A DNA stretch of 64,000 bases from an uncultured Acidimicrobiales bacterium (lineage in GTDB: Bacteria; Actinomycetota; Acidimicrobiia; Acidimicrobiales; SZUA-35), in assembly GCA_938021675.1 (NCBI GenBank), contig CALIFY010000052.1:24934-88933 (forward strand), in the 5' to 3' direction. Every line of letters begins with the position of its first letter. The stretch's first letter is position 1. The position numbers and the translations under genes are program-made. The notes beneath the pieces are model-generated. The model did no database searches. It had not been told where the DNA came from and worked only from the letters and a program-made list of their open reading frames with translations. This document shows positions 63,874-64,000 of this stretch, piece by piece.

Positions 63874-64000
63874 GATGCCCTTCGTGCAGTTACCGAGCCG
63901 GATTGTAGGTCCGTGCCAGGCAGGTTGTCGGTACAGGTGGTGGGAAGCCACAGCAGAACTGGTTCGGCTGCTCGGTAGATGTGATCGTTGTTGAACACAA

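Noticed and set aside
63874..64000. Possible partial minus-strand gene at the right end
   Set aside because: Three frames are partly open over about 120 bases, but none shows a family motif, so nothing can be claimed at the window edge.

Overview
The window is GC-rich DNA from an actinobacterium, most likely a member of Acidimicrobiia or a close relative. That placement is inferred from gene content. The window has coenzyme F420 biosynthesis genes (cofD, cofE) together with F420-type oxidoreductases, a furA-katG pair, an LCP cell-wall ligase, two L,D-transpeptidases, a Ser/Thr kinase with an extracellular domain, a DUF3516 helicase, and a very large GT2 protein followed by a DUF5719 protein. 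Many genes carry an actinobacterial leaderless layout, with a TANNNT -10 box 6-9 bases before an ATG or GTG. I saw no insertion sequences, prophage, CRISPR array, tRNA or rRNA.

Layout. 0-9.7 kb: a sugar-nucleotide epimerase, then an iron, haem and peroxide island (EfeO lipoprotein, EfeB DyP peroxidase, HugZ-like haem protein, bacterioferritin-like protein, FurA, KatG) with two candidate IdeR/DtxR-type boxes, closed by a 17-bp hairpin terminator. 9.7-18.6 kb: a membrane-anchored LamG surface protein divergent from a PASTA-less Ser/Thr kinase, a 14-TM MFS exporter, a PPOX-fold protein, a CoA-transferase and a GH13 glucosidase. 18.6-27.4 kb: a compositionally odd small secreted protein behind 17-bp repeats, a Gfo/Idh/MocA oxidoreductase, an Lrp/VOC divergent pair, an AraC-GyrI regulator, a SnoaL-like protein, an F420 luciferase-like oxidoreductase, an L,D-transpeptidase lipoprotein, and a DinB-fold plus nickel/cobalt permease pair with a twin-palindrome operator. 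27.6-31.9 kb: a tight four-gene operon of L,D-transpeptidase, class IV aminotransferase, sulfotransferase-like P-loop protein and TTC38-like TPR protein. 32-35.9 kb: a tiny CxxC/CxxC ORF, enoyl-CoA hydratase, YceH, two exported proteins and thiamine pyrophosphokinase.

35.9-44.2 kb is an envelope polysaccharide locus (LCP ligase, UDP-glucose dehydrogenase, UDP-xylose synthase, three GT-B glycosyltransferases, a cytidylyltransferase). 44.2-47.4 kb is a two-component system divergent from a secreted protein with duplicated two-cysteine repeats. 47.4-53.2 kb holds helicase and cofE, a membrane protein with a long Asp-Ala repeat tail, and cofD. 53.2-61.9 kb holds gmd and rmd (GDP-rhamnose), an orphan protease-propeptide-like protein, the giant GT2 glycosyltransferase, a DUF5719 protein with a second Asp-Ala/Pro repeat, and an anchored thioredoxin-like protein. 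ftsH ends the window.

Together the genes describe a free-living aerobic actinobacterium with strong investment in its envelope (xylose- and deoxyhexose-containing glycans, 3-3 crosslinked peptidoglycan) and in iron and peroxide homeostasis. The parts I find least explained by known systems are the transpeptidase/aminotransferase/sulfotransferase/TPR operon, the two-component system with its Cys-repeat partner, and short upstream ORFs that overlap the starts of three genes.
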